Positions 6,841-15,810 of a stretch of 51,555 bases of DNA are shown one piece after another. The notes under the pieces are model-generated. The model was not told the origin of the DNA and ran no database searches. It saw only the letters and a list, made by a program, of their open reading frames with translations. This stretch comes from a virus, in IMG/VR virus record IMGVR_UViG_3300037847_007664, positions 1,776 to 53,330 of that record; one strand, given 5' to 3'. Both the position numbers and the translations under genes were made by a program. The number at the start of each line of letters is the position of its first letter. Positions within the stretch are counted from its first letter, which is position 1.

Positions 6841-7071
6841 GTGTTTTCACTCGCCAAGCCAAAACTTATAGGCTCTGTTTGCAGTGATTCCGGCTCGCTC
6901 TCTGTTGTTGATCCAACTCATATCGGCGTTTCTGAAACGGGTAAGATTCGACTCCCTGCTGTCGGCTTGGGAACAGTTTTCGAAACAGAGGTTGGGGACG
7001 GTGAGTTCCAGGTCTACGAATTAAGGGATCGCACAGGTAGACTCAGGCGTATCGTTATTGACCTTGAATGA
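6841..7071 (+). CDS. Hypothetical small beta-rich protein
   Basis: 76 residues from GTG 6841. Mostly beta strands; Gly/Val/Thr-rich N-terminal half and a basic stretch (YELRDRTGRLRRIVID) near the end. No membrane segments. The stop overlaps the ATG of the next gene (ATGA). Family unknown; composition is typical of a real folded domain. Confidence 0.6.
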   Translation: MFSLAKPKLIGSVCSDSGSLSVVDPTHIGVSETGKIRLPAVGLGTVFETEVGDGEFQVYELRDRTGRLRRIVIDLE

Positions 7072-7310
7072 AATACATAGATCCAGTAGTCTCGCCGAAC
7101 AAATGGCTTAAAGCGACCTTATCTGCAATGGTCGGCCAACCTGAGTTCGAAGATGATTTACGCGAAGCAGTTGTGGCAATGGCAGACTGGATCGAGCCTG
7201 GTGTGATTGACGATATCTTTGTCAACTGGATTGAGTCTTACCAGAAGGCAGTGGATCAACTAGAAAACAATCATAGTAACGTCGACCCGCCGTGCTCTCT
7301 AGAGGATTAG
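7068..7310 (+). CDS. Hypothetical helical acidic protein
   Basis: 80 residues, start overlapping the previous stop. Helical, acidic and Trp-containing (NKWLKATLSAMVGQ, MADWIEPGVIDD). The last 89 bases overlap the convergent gene at 7222-7782. Function unknown. Confidence 0.6.
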   Translation: MKYIDPVVSPNKWLKATLSAMVGQPEFEDDLREAVVAMADWIEPGVIDDIFVNWIESYQKAVDQLENNHSNVDPPCSLED

Positions 7311-7782
7311 GAGGGATCTGAGGAATAATTCTGTAAGAATCCCACAAAGGATCACTCAGGTAAGGAGGTCGGAACCAATAGAACTCCAATTTCTCTGGGT
7401 CAGCCAAGAGATCAGGATGGTATTTCGTCCATCTTGACCAGGCTCTGAATTGCTTTTCAGGATGAGCAGACGTGCAGTCAAAGACGATGCAGTCTCCAGG
7501 TTCAATAACCCAGCGCAGACGTAACACCTCCTCGAACCCTTTGATGATGGCTTTCATCCCTGACTTGCCATTCATATGCTTCTTTACTGAACGTGCGCGT
7601 CTGTTCTTGCGATCTTTATACCAATCATTCAATTGACGGCGTGACTTACCTATAGCAAAGCCAACATTCCAGGCAGTGCCGCCGTGAACATTAAGCCAAA
7701 GAGGATCTAAAACAACCTTACAGAGTTGTCCATCGACCTCGAATGTAGAGCTTGTAAACTTGCGGCGTATTCTGTAGGTCAT
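7222..7782 (-). CDS. Hypothetical 186-residue protein
   Basis: ATG 7782. A basic central region (KDRKNRRARSVKKHMNGKSG) follows a GGTAWNVGF strand. Then come a strand-rich region with GDCIVFDCTSAHPEKQFRAW and Trp/Pro-rich segments. Mixed alpha/beta; no catalytic signature I can name. It starts one base from the divergent gene at 7784. The C-terminal 29 residues are encoded opposite the gene at 7068-7310. Confidence 0.6.
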   Translation of the reverse strand: MTYRIRRKFTSSTFEVDGQLCKVVLDPLWLNVHGGTAWNVGFAIGKSRRQLNDWYKDRKNRRARSVKKHMNGKSGMKAIIKGFEEVLRLRWVIEPGDCIVFDCTSAHPEKQFRAWSRWTKYHPDLLADPEKLEFYWFRPPYLSDPLWDSYRIIPQIPPNPLESTAGRRYYDCFLVDPLPSGKTQSS

Positions 7783-7783
7783 C

Positions 7784-8065
7784 GTGGAAGAATTACTGCT
7801 AATGATTCAGCAGGATCCTGAACTCTGGGAGCTTGTTGAACAGCTCAAGCACCAAGATGAAGATCCTTCTGACTTCATTCTGAATGTAGCGCAGATGCTC
7901 GCAATTGAATTCGAAGATCTGCACAGAACTGATTTAAATGACAAGCTCGACGCACTGTTCGGTGGCCTGCCTGCTAAGGCTTTCGAAATGGTGCCCCTTT
8001 TCCTGCACATTGCACTTGACATCTTCATGATGCGAGCTACTCCGACTCAGAACCAAGGAGAGTGA
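7784..8065 (+). CDS. Hypothetical helical protein
   Basis: 93 residues from GTG 7784, or 87 from ATG 7802, which has GGAAG 13 bases upstream and may be the true start. Acidic helices, then hydrophobic FEMVPLFLHIALDIFMM, possibly a buried or membrane-associated helix. The GTG would sit one base from the divergent start at 7782, leaving no room for its own promoter between them. Confidence 0.6.
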   Translation: MEELLLMIQQDPELWELVEQLKHQDEDPSDFILNVAQMLAIEFEDLHRTDLNDKLDALFGGLPAKAFEMVPLFLHIALDIFMMRATPTQNQGE

Positions 8066-8068
8066 GCC

Positions 8069-8302
8069 ATGCTGTCTGGTTTTGTGTTCTGTGATTCGCA
8101 AACTAAAAAAGTACTCTGTTATACGAAGGATCGGAAAGGCGTTGAATTTGTCGACATGGGCAGCAGCCGCAGTCTGAATGCGGCGATCTGCCTGGGCGAC
8201 CTGACCGAGATGAAGAACATTCAAGAAAGATTTAAAAAGGCTGATTTAATTGATGACCTGTCTATCGTGAACGTCGGCAGTCTCTACAAAAAGTTCTTCT
8301 GA
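8069..8302 (+). CDS. Hypothetical protein upstream of DNA polymerase
   Basis: 77 residues with a strong ribosome site (AAGGAG). Starts beta (MLSGFVFCDSQTKKVLCY) and ends helical and basic (YKKFF). Three bases separate it from the polymerase gene, so it is co-transcribed with it. No known family; it may be a polymerase accessory factor by position only. Confidence 0.6.
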   Translation: MLSGFVFCDSQTKKVLCYTKDRKGVEFVDMGSSRSLNAAICLGDLTEMKNIQERFKKADLIDDLSIVNVGSLYKKFF

Positions 8303-8305
8303 TTC

Positions 8306-10168
8306 ATGCTGGCTTACGTATGCGACCTTGAGACAAACGGATTACTCCACGAACTAGATCGCGTTCATTCTCTTGTCCTGCGCGATGCGATGACAGGAGA
8401 AGTCATAAGCTGTACTAATGAAACAAGTCGCCTCAACACTTACCACTCGATTGCGCACGGCCTAGATCTACTTGCCAAGGCAGATGTTGTAATCGGACAC
8501 AACTTCATCAACTTCGACGCCAGAGCTATCGCCAAGGTCTATCCGTCGTTTCAAGCGAAACCTGATTCTGTTATCCACGACACACTGATTATCAGCCGAG
8601 TCCTGTCACCAGAAATGGAGATGGTTGATGATCAAAAATATTCTCACATCCCACCGAAATACAGGGGTAAGCACTCGCTTGCAGCATGGGGTGAGCGTTT
8701 AGGTGTAGAGAAGATTAAGTTCACAGAGAACGAGAAAAAATCAAAAGGTGCAGACGTCAACGTATGGGACAAGTGGTCTGAAGAGATGCAGGTTTACTGC
8801 GAACAAGACACCTTGGTCACTCAAGTTCTGTATGAATATTTTCAAACGCAAGAATTGGACTCCAGATGCTTCGAGCTGGAGCATGAGTTTGCTGTTATAG
8901 CTACCATGATTGAACAGCATGGATTCCATTTCAATGAAAGGGCTGCCTTTGGCTTGGTCAACGTCCTCAAAACTAAAAGGGCTGAAATCCACGATCAGCT
9001 CCAAGAAGTTTTTCCACCAATTGTTCAAGAGAGAATCTCGGATAAAACAGGAAAACGTCTTAAGGACAAAGTCATTTTATTTAATCCCGGTTCGCGGCAA
9101 CAAACCGCACGGCGTTTACGAGAGCGTTACCCTGAAATTAGTTTCTCGACTACCGAAAAGGGAAACGAAAAGGTCGACGATGACGTTTTGGAGAAGCTTG
9201 GTGAAAAGTATCCGGAAGCTAAGTTACTCGGTGAGTACCAAATGCTCAACAAACGCCTTGGGCAAATTGCTGAAGGTAAAGAAGCGTGGCTGAAACATAG
9301 TCAAGTATTTGAAGATAGTCGTATCCACGGTACGATTATTACTAATGCATGTATCAGTGGACGCTGCTCACATCGACGTCCCAACACTGCGCAAATTCCG
9401 TCAGTAGGTCACGCTTATGGAGCCGAATGTAGATCCCTTTTTGTTGTACCTGTGGGGTGGGTTCTTTGCGGTTGTGATGCCTCTGGCCTGGAGTTGCGTG
9501 CACTTGGTGCTCAACTAGCCCACTTTGACGGCGGCGAATATGCTGGGCTCGTCAGCACGGATGGATTCGATATTCATACTTATAACGCCAAACTTTTTGG
9601 TATCTATGACGGCGAAGGTGATATACCTAAATCAACAAGAGATCTTGCGAAAAGATTAATTTACGCCCTACTTTACGGCGCTGGATCTAAGAAGGTCGGA
9701 TCAGTTATTGACCCATCTTTGAATGAATATAAGCAGACCGAACTAGGCAAAGAGACTATTAACACGTTTTATAAAAACCTTCCTGCAATTAAACAATTGA
9801 AGGATAAGATCGACGAACGCATTACAGAAAGAGGTTATTTAACGGGTATTGACGGTAGGAGGCTACAAATCAGATCACGTCACTCAGCCCTCAACCAACT
9901 TTTACAATCGACTGGTGCTATTTCTGTCAAAAAAGCAACCACGATTTTGTATAACGATCTAAAACAGACGGGTTTTGTCTGGGGGCATCACTATGCTTTC
10001 GTAGCCCACGTGCATGATGAAATCCAAGCGCAAGTGCGTCCCTCCTGTGTTGACATCTATCAAAAACTAGCGATTGATAGCTTTAGAAAATCAGGGGAGT
10101 ACTTTGGGTTGAAGTGCCCCCTGACTGGCGAAAGTAAAGTCGGTGCTAATTGGATGGAGACTCACTAA
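8306..10168 (+). CDS. polA: Family A DNA polymerase with 3'-5' exonuclease (T7 type)
   Basis: 620 residues, replicating phage DNA. The exonuclease domain (1-190) shows Exo I DLETNG with Asp7/Glu9, Exo II GHNFINFD with Asp71, and Exo III YCEQD with Tyr164/Asp168. In the polymerase domain motif A is DASGLELR (Asp391), motif B is RDLAKRLIYALLYGAG (445-460) and motif C is HDE (570-572). All catalytic residues are intact. The residue matching E. coli Pol I Phe762 is Tyr453, as in T7. There is no large thioredoxin-binding insertion, and the length is somewhat below the 704 residues of T7. It ends 4 bases into the convergent fibre gene. Confidence 0.97.
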   Translation: MLAYVCDLETNGLLHELDRVHSLVLRDAMTGEVISCTNETSRLNTYHSIAHGLDLLAKADVVIGHNFINFDARAIAKVYPSFQAKPDSVIHDTLIISRVLSPEMEMVDDQKYSHIPPKYRGKHSLAAWGERLGVEKIKFTENEKKSKGADVNVWDKWSEEMQVYCEQDTLVTQVLYEYFQTQELDSRCFELEHEFAVIATMIEQHGFHFNERAAFGLVNVLKTKRAEIHDQLQEVFPPIVQERISDKTGKRLKDKVILFNPGSRQQTARRLRERYPEISFSTTEKGNEKVDDDVLEKLGEKYPEAKLLGEYQMLNKRLGQIAEGKEAWLKHSQVFEDSRIHGTIITNACISGRCSHRRPNTAQIPSVGHAYGAECRSLFVVPVGWVLCGCDASGLELRALGAQLAHFDGGEYAGLVSTDGFDIHTYNAKLFGIYDGEGDIPKSTRDLAKRLIYALLYGAGSKKVGSVIDPSLNEYKQTELGKETINTFYKNLPAIKQLKDKIDERITERGYLTGIDGRRLQIRSRHSALNQLLQSTGAISVKKATTILYNDLKQTGFVWGHHYAFVAHVHDEIQAQVRPSCVDIYQKLAIDSFRKSGEYFGLKCPLTGESKVGANWMETH

Positions 10169-13100
10169 CGAGCACGAGCGGTTTGGAATGGATTCTCAGC
10201 AAATGCTGCATAAATCATATTGCCGTTGTTAATTCCATTAGATGTTGTGCGTAATTTAAACCCATTTGAAAGTATATCTAACCTTGCAGATCCACTGCTT
10301 TCGGCGTTTGAAACGTTAGGTATTAGGTTGTTTTCAGAAACGTTGCCGGGGGATCTTGCTGTGTCATGTATTTCCCAAGTCCTTATACCGCTGTCAGTTC
10401 TTTTCAACAAAATAAATGCAGGTCTGAACCCAGTGTACACAAATGCGCCGTCAGCTGAGCTGTTGCCAGTGTACGAACCGATTGCGCTATAGCCTGCGAC
10501 AGAGGTAAAGCAGTAGGCGATAACAGTTTCATTTTGAGTATGGGCGCTGCCAGAGCCAGTCGTAAACCCGAAAACTGAATTTGTAGGTAACGCTGCTCCC
10601 CAAACGTTGCCGCCACCTGCAGCAACATTGTCAGACACTGCTCCGGACGTGTTTAAGAAAAGCGTTTTGGCAACGGTGTCACATACGCTTGCATGAAAGG
10701 TCCACCAAGGCCCTCCACTACGAGTTCGTGACTTCATGAATATCAATTCAGGTGCAGCGCTCAGTCCGTGGCCGCAGGTGTAATTTGCATTAGAACTTTG
10801 ACTATTAAAGTTGACAATAGAGAAACCAGCAGTTTGACTTGCTTTTACTGTCGCTTGAACACTGCCGTCAAAATTAGATGCCCCGGCCGTACTATTGGTG
10901 TTTGCCTGCCCTCCCATACCACTGTGGACTGAGCAGTAGTAATAAAGTGTCGGAGCACTGGCTGCTACAACGATTGTAGTTTTTGCCCCAGCCTGTCCTG
11001 GTGTGCCGGTGACAGTCACCCCTGTTGTATATTCAGTGCCTCCACCGTGCGTTCCGTTAGATGTAGTAGAGAAGCGCAGTGGATGGCCTGAATTACTGCT
11101 ATCTGATTGATCAAAGATGTAAGTACTGCCCTCAGCCAGGTCCAGCGTTACGGCACTGGTTCCAAAATCGTCAAAGCGGTACTTGTTGCCACTGTCGCTA
11201 ACAACTTTGACGGCATAAGTCTTGTTGCTATTCGCCCCAGCGTCCCATGCCCAGCCAACATGCGTCTCGTTGTTGTCATTGACGGCGTTGTCGGAGTCAA
11301 GCGTAAAGCCGTCTGAGTTAAACGCAGTCAAACGACCATCACTTAATTCAGCGATGTTCTGGTCACTAAACAGCGGTTTGTTAGCACCTCTGACAATGTC
11401 AAACAGGTTATGAGAAGTAGAACCTGAACGCTTTTTGATCCACACAAAATCAGGGCTGAAGTTATAACCAGTAATACTTCTAGATGAGCCAGTGCCAGTC
11501 CAAAGTTTGGTGTCAAAGTAATCCGAACCATCGGAAATCGTTGGGTCGGGAAGGTTTGTTGTGCAAAGTGCCTTAAAACCACTTGGGGCGGCATATGCAA
11601 AGGGGCGTTGGCCGAAGTTGACTGAGCCGTTGATATTGAGTGCAGTTGCCTGATTGGCTATAAAAGGCGACCAGGTTCCAGAAATTCCGGTAAATGCAGT
11701 GCCTAAAGACGATCCGTTTTTATAGAACGTTAAAGTGCCGTTGTCTAAATCTAAAGCAGTACCGATAACATCGCCTGCGGTGTAAGCCGACCCATAATTG
11801 CTTACAGAGTTATTTTGGAACTTTTTGCCGCTACTTGCCCCATAGAACCCGTAGGCTTCTGTATTTCCAGGTCCACCACCCCCACCGATGTCCATGCCTT
11901 GATCATCACCAGCTCCCTTGGCAATACCTGTGGAGAAAAAATTTGGATATTGACTGTTGCCTGGCGTCATCTCCCAAAACCACTTGCCTGACGAAACAAA
12001 GAAAGTGGATCGGCAGCTCATCTGCACACCAAAATTAACTTCTAGGTTTCCATTGCTAAAAGTTGTATTTGAGGTTCCGCTATCTAGTGGATTCAGAGTG
12101 CAGTAGTTCCCGCTAACTTCTCCGCCCGCACCAGAATCAGTGTTGGTCGTGTCGTTCGTTGGTACGTCAAACAAGCTGTCGCAACCAGAGCCGCCGGTCC
12201 GGCTAGGTACGTCAAAATTGCCGGTATATTTGGCGCTTAAATAAATTCTAGTATCCGACAAATAACCCTTCACGCTGTTAGCATCGCTTCCTACTCGACC
12301 GCCAACGGAAACGTTGGACGATTGTCCAAAACTTGCGGAGTTTGAGTAAGCACTCCCCGAGGCAACACCGTTTACATAGTTTTGAATAGATCCGCTGTTT
12401 CTAACAGTGGCAAGGTGAACCCACTGTCCAACGTAGTTAGACATATCGACACCACTGCTGAAAAATACTGTGCCACCTCCTGTGTGTATCTGAAACAGAA
12501 ATGTGTTGTGCGACCCGGTTCCCGAGTAGGTCATCAGCCAGTCATTATTTGAGCCGGTCCAAACGCCAACAATCTGCCTGTCGCCATTGGGGTAGCCAAT
12601 GGTAGTTGAATCGGGGAGATACAACCATGTTTCGACGGTGAAATCACCAGTAAAACTAAGATCAGAGGCGTTGCCTAAAACAAGACGATCACCATTTCCG
12701 TCAAAATACGTACTGCTCCCATAGAAAAAACTTTCTGTAGTGCTGGTTATTGCATCATTGTTACGGGTTATCGTTTTAGCACTACCGCTTCCTTTAATAG
12801 TTGCACTTTCATCTGACCAAGTAGTTCCATTGTTTGCACCGTTCAGAGGCAATGCAAGAACAATGCTGCTGCTGCTGCTATCAGTTCTCGTTCCACTTCC
12901 TATGGTTCCGCCGTAGTTGCCTGTGGTATTCAGAATTGGTAACGCTCCAGTAGCAAGTGCAACAGTACCATCAAAGTTGCTGAGATTATTTACAGTAAAT
13001 GTATTGCTATTGCCACTGCTATCTGTACCAAGTGCGGCTTTGGTGGAAGCATCGTCAAACTTCAAATGGAAACCATTAGTTCCAAACGATCCATCAAATT

Positions 13101-13767
13101 CTTTTGGATCCCAGATGCCATCATCATTTGTTTCACCAAACTCAGTCGGCGCAAGTGCTTGACCGTCGATGAAGTGAACGTCGGCTAGATAGCCATTGAA
13201 ATACTCAGAGCTGGGCGCTCCGCTAAGCCTGCCGATATTATGTTCAACAGTATTATTTATCCCGTACTCAGAGTTCTGAGAAGGATAATTAGCTGTAGCA
13301 AAGTCAGTCTCTTGAACGCCGTTGATGTAGATCTTTACTCTATTAGATGTTGTTGCCTGAGTTGAATCGTACGCAACGACTAAATGAAAAAATGCCGAAG
13401 GATCACGGAAAACCCTTGTCGTTTTTACCTGGAAAGTAAAGCTTCCGCTATACCTGTAAACGCTTAGTTGATCATTGTCCTCAAACCGAAATCCATGCTC
13501 ATCAGAAGTGTTGCCTCCAAAGAAAAATTTCTGAAAGCTGCCTTGTCCGCATTTTTTAATCCAACCGCTCCATGTAAACGTCCTGCGATTGCCTGCAGAC
13601 GACGGGGTTCTGCTCAAATATGCACTATCAGCATTGTTAAACCGCAAGCTACGTTCAATGGCATAGCCGCCGACGCCTTTTCGTCCGAAAATTACACTTC
13701 CTGCACCACCTCCATAAGCAGCTATCCCTGCCAGAGGGCTCTGTTTGACGGTATTACATTCTTTCAT
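10165..13767 (-). CDS. Large LamG/SPRY/cupredoxin tail fibre or adhesin
   Basis: 1200 residues from ATG 13767; a TTG six bases upstream is unlikely. Domains in order: LamG/concanavalin-like (about 36-215), a second LamG (345-515), a SPRY-like fold (580-725, containing LDNGTLTFYKNG and NFGQRPFAY), and a WIK-containing repeat. Next is a cupredoxin-like insert (about 855-955), then the C-terminal fibre repeat ending AAFAENPFQTARAR. The cupredoxin has the copper ligand pattern GHP (His895) plus YYYCSVHSGM (Cys945, His948, Met951). It probably recognises host surface glycans. It shares repeats with the proteins at 40098-42422 and 44273-46723. It follows its small structural partner at 13770. Confidence 0.85.
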   Translation of the reverse strand: MKECNTVKQSPLAGIAAYGGGAGSVIFGRKGVGGYAIERSLRFNNADSAYLSRTPSSAGNRRTFTWSGWIKKCGQGSFQKFFFGGNTSDEHGFRFEDNDQLSVYRYSGSFTFQVKTTRVFRDPSAFFHLVVAYDSTQATTSNRVKIYINGVQETDFATANYPSQNSEYGINNTVEHNIGRLSGAPSSEYFNGYLADVHFIDGQALAPTEFGETNDDGIWDPKEFDGSFGTNGFHLKFDDASTKAALGTDSSGNSNTFTVNNLSNFDGTVALATGALPILNTTGNYGGTIGSGTRTDSSSSSIVLALPLNGANNGTTWSDESATIKGSGSAKTITRNNDAITSTTESFFYGSSTYFDGNGDRLVLGNASDLSFTGDFTVETWLYLPDSTTIGYPNGDRQIVGVWTGSNNDWLMTYSGTGSHNTFLFQIHTGGGTVFFSSGVDMSNYVGQWVHLATVRNSGSIQNYVNGVASGSAYSNSASFGQSSNVSVGGRVGSDANSVKGYLSDTRIYLSAKYTGNFDVPSRTGGSGCDSLFDVPTNDTTNTDSGAGGEVSGNYCTLNPLDSGTSNTTFSNGNLEVNFGVQMSCRSTFFVSSGKWFWEMTPGNSQYPNFFSTGIAKGAGDDQGMDIGGGGGPGNTEAYGFYGASSGKKFQNNSVSNYGSAYTAGDVIGTALDLDNGTLTFYKNGSSLGTAFTGISGTWSPFIANQATALNINGSVNFGQRPFAYAAPSGFKALCTTNLPDPTISDGSDYFDTKLWTGTGSSRSITGYNFSPDFVWIKKRSGSTSHNLFDIVRGANKPLFSDQNIAELSDGRLTAFNSDGFTLDSDNAVNDNNETHVGWAWDAGANSNKTYAVKVVSDSGNKYRFDDFGTSAVTLDLAEGSTYIFDQSDSSNSGHPLRFSTTSNGTHGGGTEYTTGVTVTGTPGQAGAKTTIVVAASAPTLYYYCSVHSGMGGQANTNSTAGASNFDGSVQATVKASQTAGFSIVNFNSQSSNANYTCGHGLSAAPELIFMKSRTRSGGPWWTFHASVCDTVAKTLFLNTSGAVSDNVAAGGGNVWGAALPTNSVFGFTTGSGSAHTQNETVIAYCFTSVAGYSAIGSYTGNSSADGAFVYTGFRPAFILLKRTDSGIRTWEIHDTARSPGNVSENNLIPNVSNAESSGSARLDILSNGFKLRTTSNGINNGNMIYAAFAENPFQTARAR

Positions 13768-13769
13768 GA

Positions 13770-14234
13770 TCAAGCAGCTGCAGTGTTGGACAGGTTCCCG
13801 ATTACTGTATAAGTCGCATCAGCGGTTTTTAAAATCGTGAAAGCGTAAATATCTAAACCGCTTGCTCCACCAGCAGAAGGTGCTGCTCCACCAATCCAAT
13901 TCTCAGTGACGTTGGCTCCGTCGATAGTCAACTGCGCAGAATAACCACCGGCAGCTGCTGTTGTGATAATGTTGACAGCCACAGACTGACCAATTGCCAT
14001 CAAAGAATTTAAAGAAGTACTGCTATCAACCCTGATGTTAGGCGTCGAAGTGGTTGTTTCCTGAGTAGTAAATAGATGTGTATTCCCGTTAGCTAAGTCA
14101 ATATTGGTATTGTCGCTCAGTTTTCCTGCCGTGACATTGCACTTTTCAAACAAAGGTCCGCCATCAAAGGCAACCTCGTTGGCAGACCCTGAGATTGTGA
14201 TACCACTAACTAACTGAGCTTTAGTCTGACTCAT
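13770..14234 (-). CDS. Phage virion structural protein
   Basis: 154 residues. Ser/Thr/Ala/Gly-rich beta protein with ITISGSANEVAFDGG, CNVTAGKLSDNTNIDLANGN, TTSTPNIRV and WIGGAAPSAGG. This pattern I recognise from many marine phage virion proteins encoded beside LamG fibres. Its TGA lies 2 bases before the ATG of the large fibre, so the two are co-translated. It may be a fibre connector or trimerisation partner; the exact role is unknown. Confidence 0.75.
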   Translation of the reverse strand: MSQTKAQLVSGITISGSANEVAFDGGPLFEKCNVTAGKLSDNTNIDLANGNTHLFTTQETTTSTPNIRVDSSTSLNSLMAIGQSVAVNIITTAAAGGYSAQLTIDGANVTENWIGGAAPSAGGASGLDIYAFTILKTADATYTVIGNLSNTAAA

Positions 14235-14360
14235 CTTGTACCTCTAATACCTCTATTTTAGTTGAGCAAATCAAAGCCGCCTGCTGTCATATTTCGTTAC
14301 ATTAAGCTAATTGCAATTCTAAAAGCACCAATTACAGTTCGTTGGCTCCCACGAAGCACC

Positions 14361-14534
14361 ATGAATTCACCCGATCGCGTCCTCACACGCGAAAAACTCG
14401 ACCAGTTCAGCTATCTCGATCTCGTAGAGATGCACGATGATCTTGAGAAATGGCTGATTGTCTGGCAGTCACGGTTAAATGAGATACAAGAAGAGATCAA
14501 GCATAGGATCGAAGAGAAGCTGGGCACCCAATGA
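14361..14534 (+). CDS. Small helical protein (57 aa)
   Basis: Start at ATG 14361, preceded by a small hairpin (TTCGT/ACGAA, 14339-14356). An upstream TTG at 14262 would add 33 unlikely residues. Product helical and charged with coiled-coil character (DLEKWLIVWQSRLNEIQEEI). Overlaps the dCMP deaminase start by ATGA. First gene of the nucleotide/replication operon. Confidence 0.65.
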   Translation: MNSPDRVLTREKLDQFSYLDLVEMHDDLEKWLIVWQSRLNEIQEEIKHRIEEKLGTQ

Positions 14535-14989
14535 AAAGCCTGAAACAGAACTGCTGGGACATTCGTTTCATGCGGATGGCTCACGAGGTTGCGTCCTGGA
14601 GTAAGGATCCCAGCACAAAAGTCGGTTGTGTCCTGGTCAAGGATCGAAAGATCATCAGCATGGGATACAACGGTTTTCCTCGTCTCATCGAGGATGACCT
14701 CAACCGCCTCATCGACAGAGAGGTCAAGTATGAAATGACAGTCCATGCTGAACAAAACGCTGTCATCACTGCTGCACTCCATGGCATCAGTACTGCGGGA
14801 TCTACTGCTTACGTCACTTTCAGTCCATGCAGTCGCTGTGCTGCTGTACTTATCAACGCTGGCATTTCAACCGTCGTGGTATCAGCCGCAGACGACATCC
14901 CCAGCCGCTGGCTCAAAAACTTTCAACTTGCCGCCGAGCTACTTAATGAAGCTGGGATCGGTCACGAAATCATTGACCCTGAACTCTAA
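14531..14989 (+). CDS. Deoxycytidylate (dCMP) deaminase
   Basis: 152 residues. Converts dCMP to dUMP, supplying thymidylate for phage DNA synthesis in the cytoplasm. Zinc site: HAE at 72-74 (His72 ligand, Glu74 catalytic) and PCSRC at 99-103 (Cys100, Cys103). An upstream KDPSTKVGCVLV block is typical of the family. Full length. Sits between a small helical gene and the single-strand binding protein, with ATGA and TAATG overlaps, so it belongs to a replication operon. No thymidylate synthase is present in the window. Confidence 0.95.
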   Translation: MKSLKQNCWDIRFMRMAHEVASWSKDPSTKVGCVLVKDRKIISMGYNGFPRLIEDDLNRLIDREVKYEMTVHAEQNAVITAALHGISTAGSTAYVTFSPCSRCAAVLINAGISTVVVSAADDIPSRWLKNFQLAAELLNEAGIGHEIIDPEL

Positions 14990-15699
14990 TGAACCTTATT
15001 AACGCTGCCGCTACTTTTGTCGGCGAAGCCCAGACCGAAACTGGGGTCCGGTGCATGGAGATGAAAATCCCTGTACAAGGATCCAAGGCTGTCGAAGTCC
15101 CTGTCTTCCTAATCCCTACCAGGTCATCAGGTGAGACTTTTGTCCCAGAAGCCTATGAAAAGGGGTGCACGATCCTTTTCACGGGGCGCCTGTACCCCTG
15201 CAAGAGCGACAACAGAATGTACGTTGCTCCGACACAACCGCTTCAGACTGTGCCTAACAACACGGTTCTGAACCAAGTCTCACTTGCTGGTGGCGTCGGC
15301 TTCATTGCAGAAGAGCGCAGAGAAGATCTATTCAACTGTGGTCTCCTTTGCCAGGCACCTCCTCAAAAACTCATCGGCCACACCTGGGACGACAGTCTCC
15401 CCTTTCGGCTCGAAGCTTGGGGCGATGATGCTGCCAGGATGCGGAAGTTTCTGTATAAAGGACGGCAAATTGCGCTGACCGCATCTCTCCGTTTCGAGAC
15501 CTGGAACAGTAAAGACGGTCCCCGAGCTGCTTACAAAATCCGCGTCCGCTCCGGTATGTACTCTTTCTTTGGAAAGAACAAGGCCAACGCGAATCCCATT
15601 CCGGTTCAGCAGCAAGATCCTGCTAAATCTGATACGGAACCAGCACTGGCTACCGTTATCCCCAAACCCATAGAAAAGGGCGACGAGATTCCTTTCTGA
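14989..15699 (+). CDS. Probable two-OB single-strand DNA binding protein
   Basis: 236 residues. Two consecutive beta-rich segments look like OB folds: about 1-95 (with CTILFTGRLYPCKS and MYVAPTQPLQ) and 95-195 (with LPFRLEAWGDDAARMRKFLYKGRQIALTA and AAYKIRVRSG). A disordered Gln/Pro/Ala linker then leads to the last residues GDEIPF. That tip closely matches the DDIPF C-terminus of bacterial SSB, which recruits replication and repair proteins. I infer ssDNA binding from this layout and from location after dCMP deaminase. A terminator follows at 15757. Confidence 0.7.
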   Translation: MNLINAAATFVGEAQTETGVRCMEMKIPVQGSKAVEVPVFLIPTRSSGETFVPEAYEKGCTILFTGRLYPCKSDNRMYVAPTQPLQTVPNNTVLNQVSLAGGVGFIAEERREDLFNCGLLCQAPPQKLIGHTWDDSLPFRLEAWGDDAARMRKFLYKGRQIALTASLRFETWNSKDGPRAAYKIRVRSGMYSFFGKNKANANPIPVQQQDPAKSDTEPALATVIPKPIEKGDEIPF

Positions 15700-15756
15700 T
15701 TTCTTCGGGTTGACTGCGATCAGGCCAACGTTAGCCTGGTGTTTGGAAGAGACCTA

Positions 15757-15789
15757 ACCCTGGCAGTGCTGTGCCGGGGTTTTTCTTTT
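15757..15789 (+). terminator. Rho-independent terminator
   Basis: ACCCTGGCA (15757-15765) pairs with TGCCGGGGT (15772-15780), one G-T pair, 6-base loop, followed by TTTTCTTTT. It separates the deaminase/SSB transcript from the gene at 15811. Just upstream, AGGCCAACGTTAGCCT (15722-15737) is a 16-base near palindrome. Confidence 0.85.
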
Positions 15790-15810
15790 CTGAACCCAAC
15801 ACTGAAACTT

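Noticed and set aside
6629-6862. Minus-strand frame of 77 residues
   Set aside because: It crosses the structured element and the start of the gene at 6841. Composition is unlike other proteins in the window and there is no ribosome site.
15739-15810. Extension of the gene at 15811 to a GTG at 15739
   Set aside because: The extra 24 codons run through a strong intrinsic terminator; ATG 15811 is a better start.
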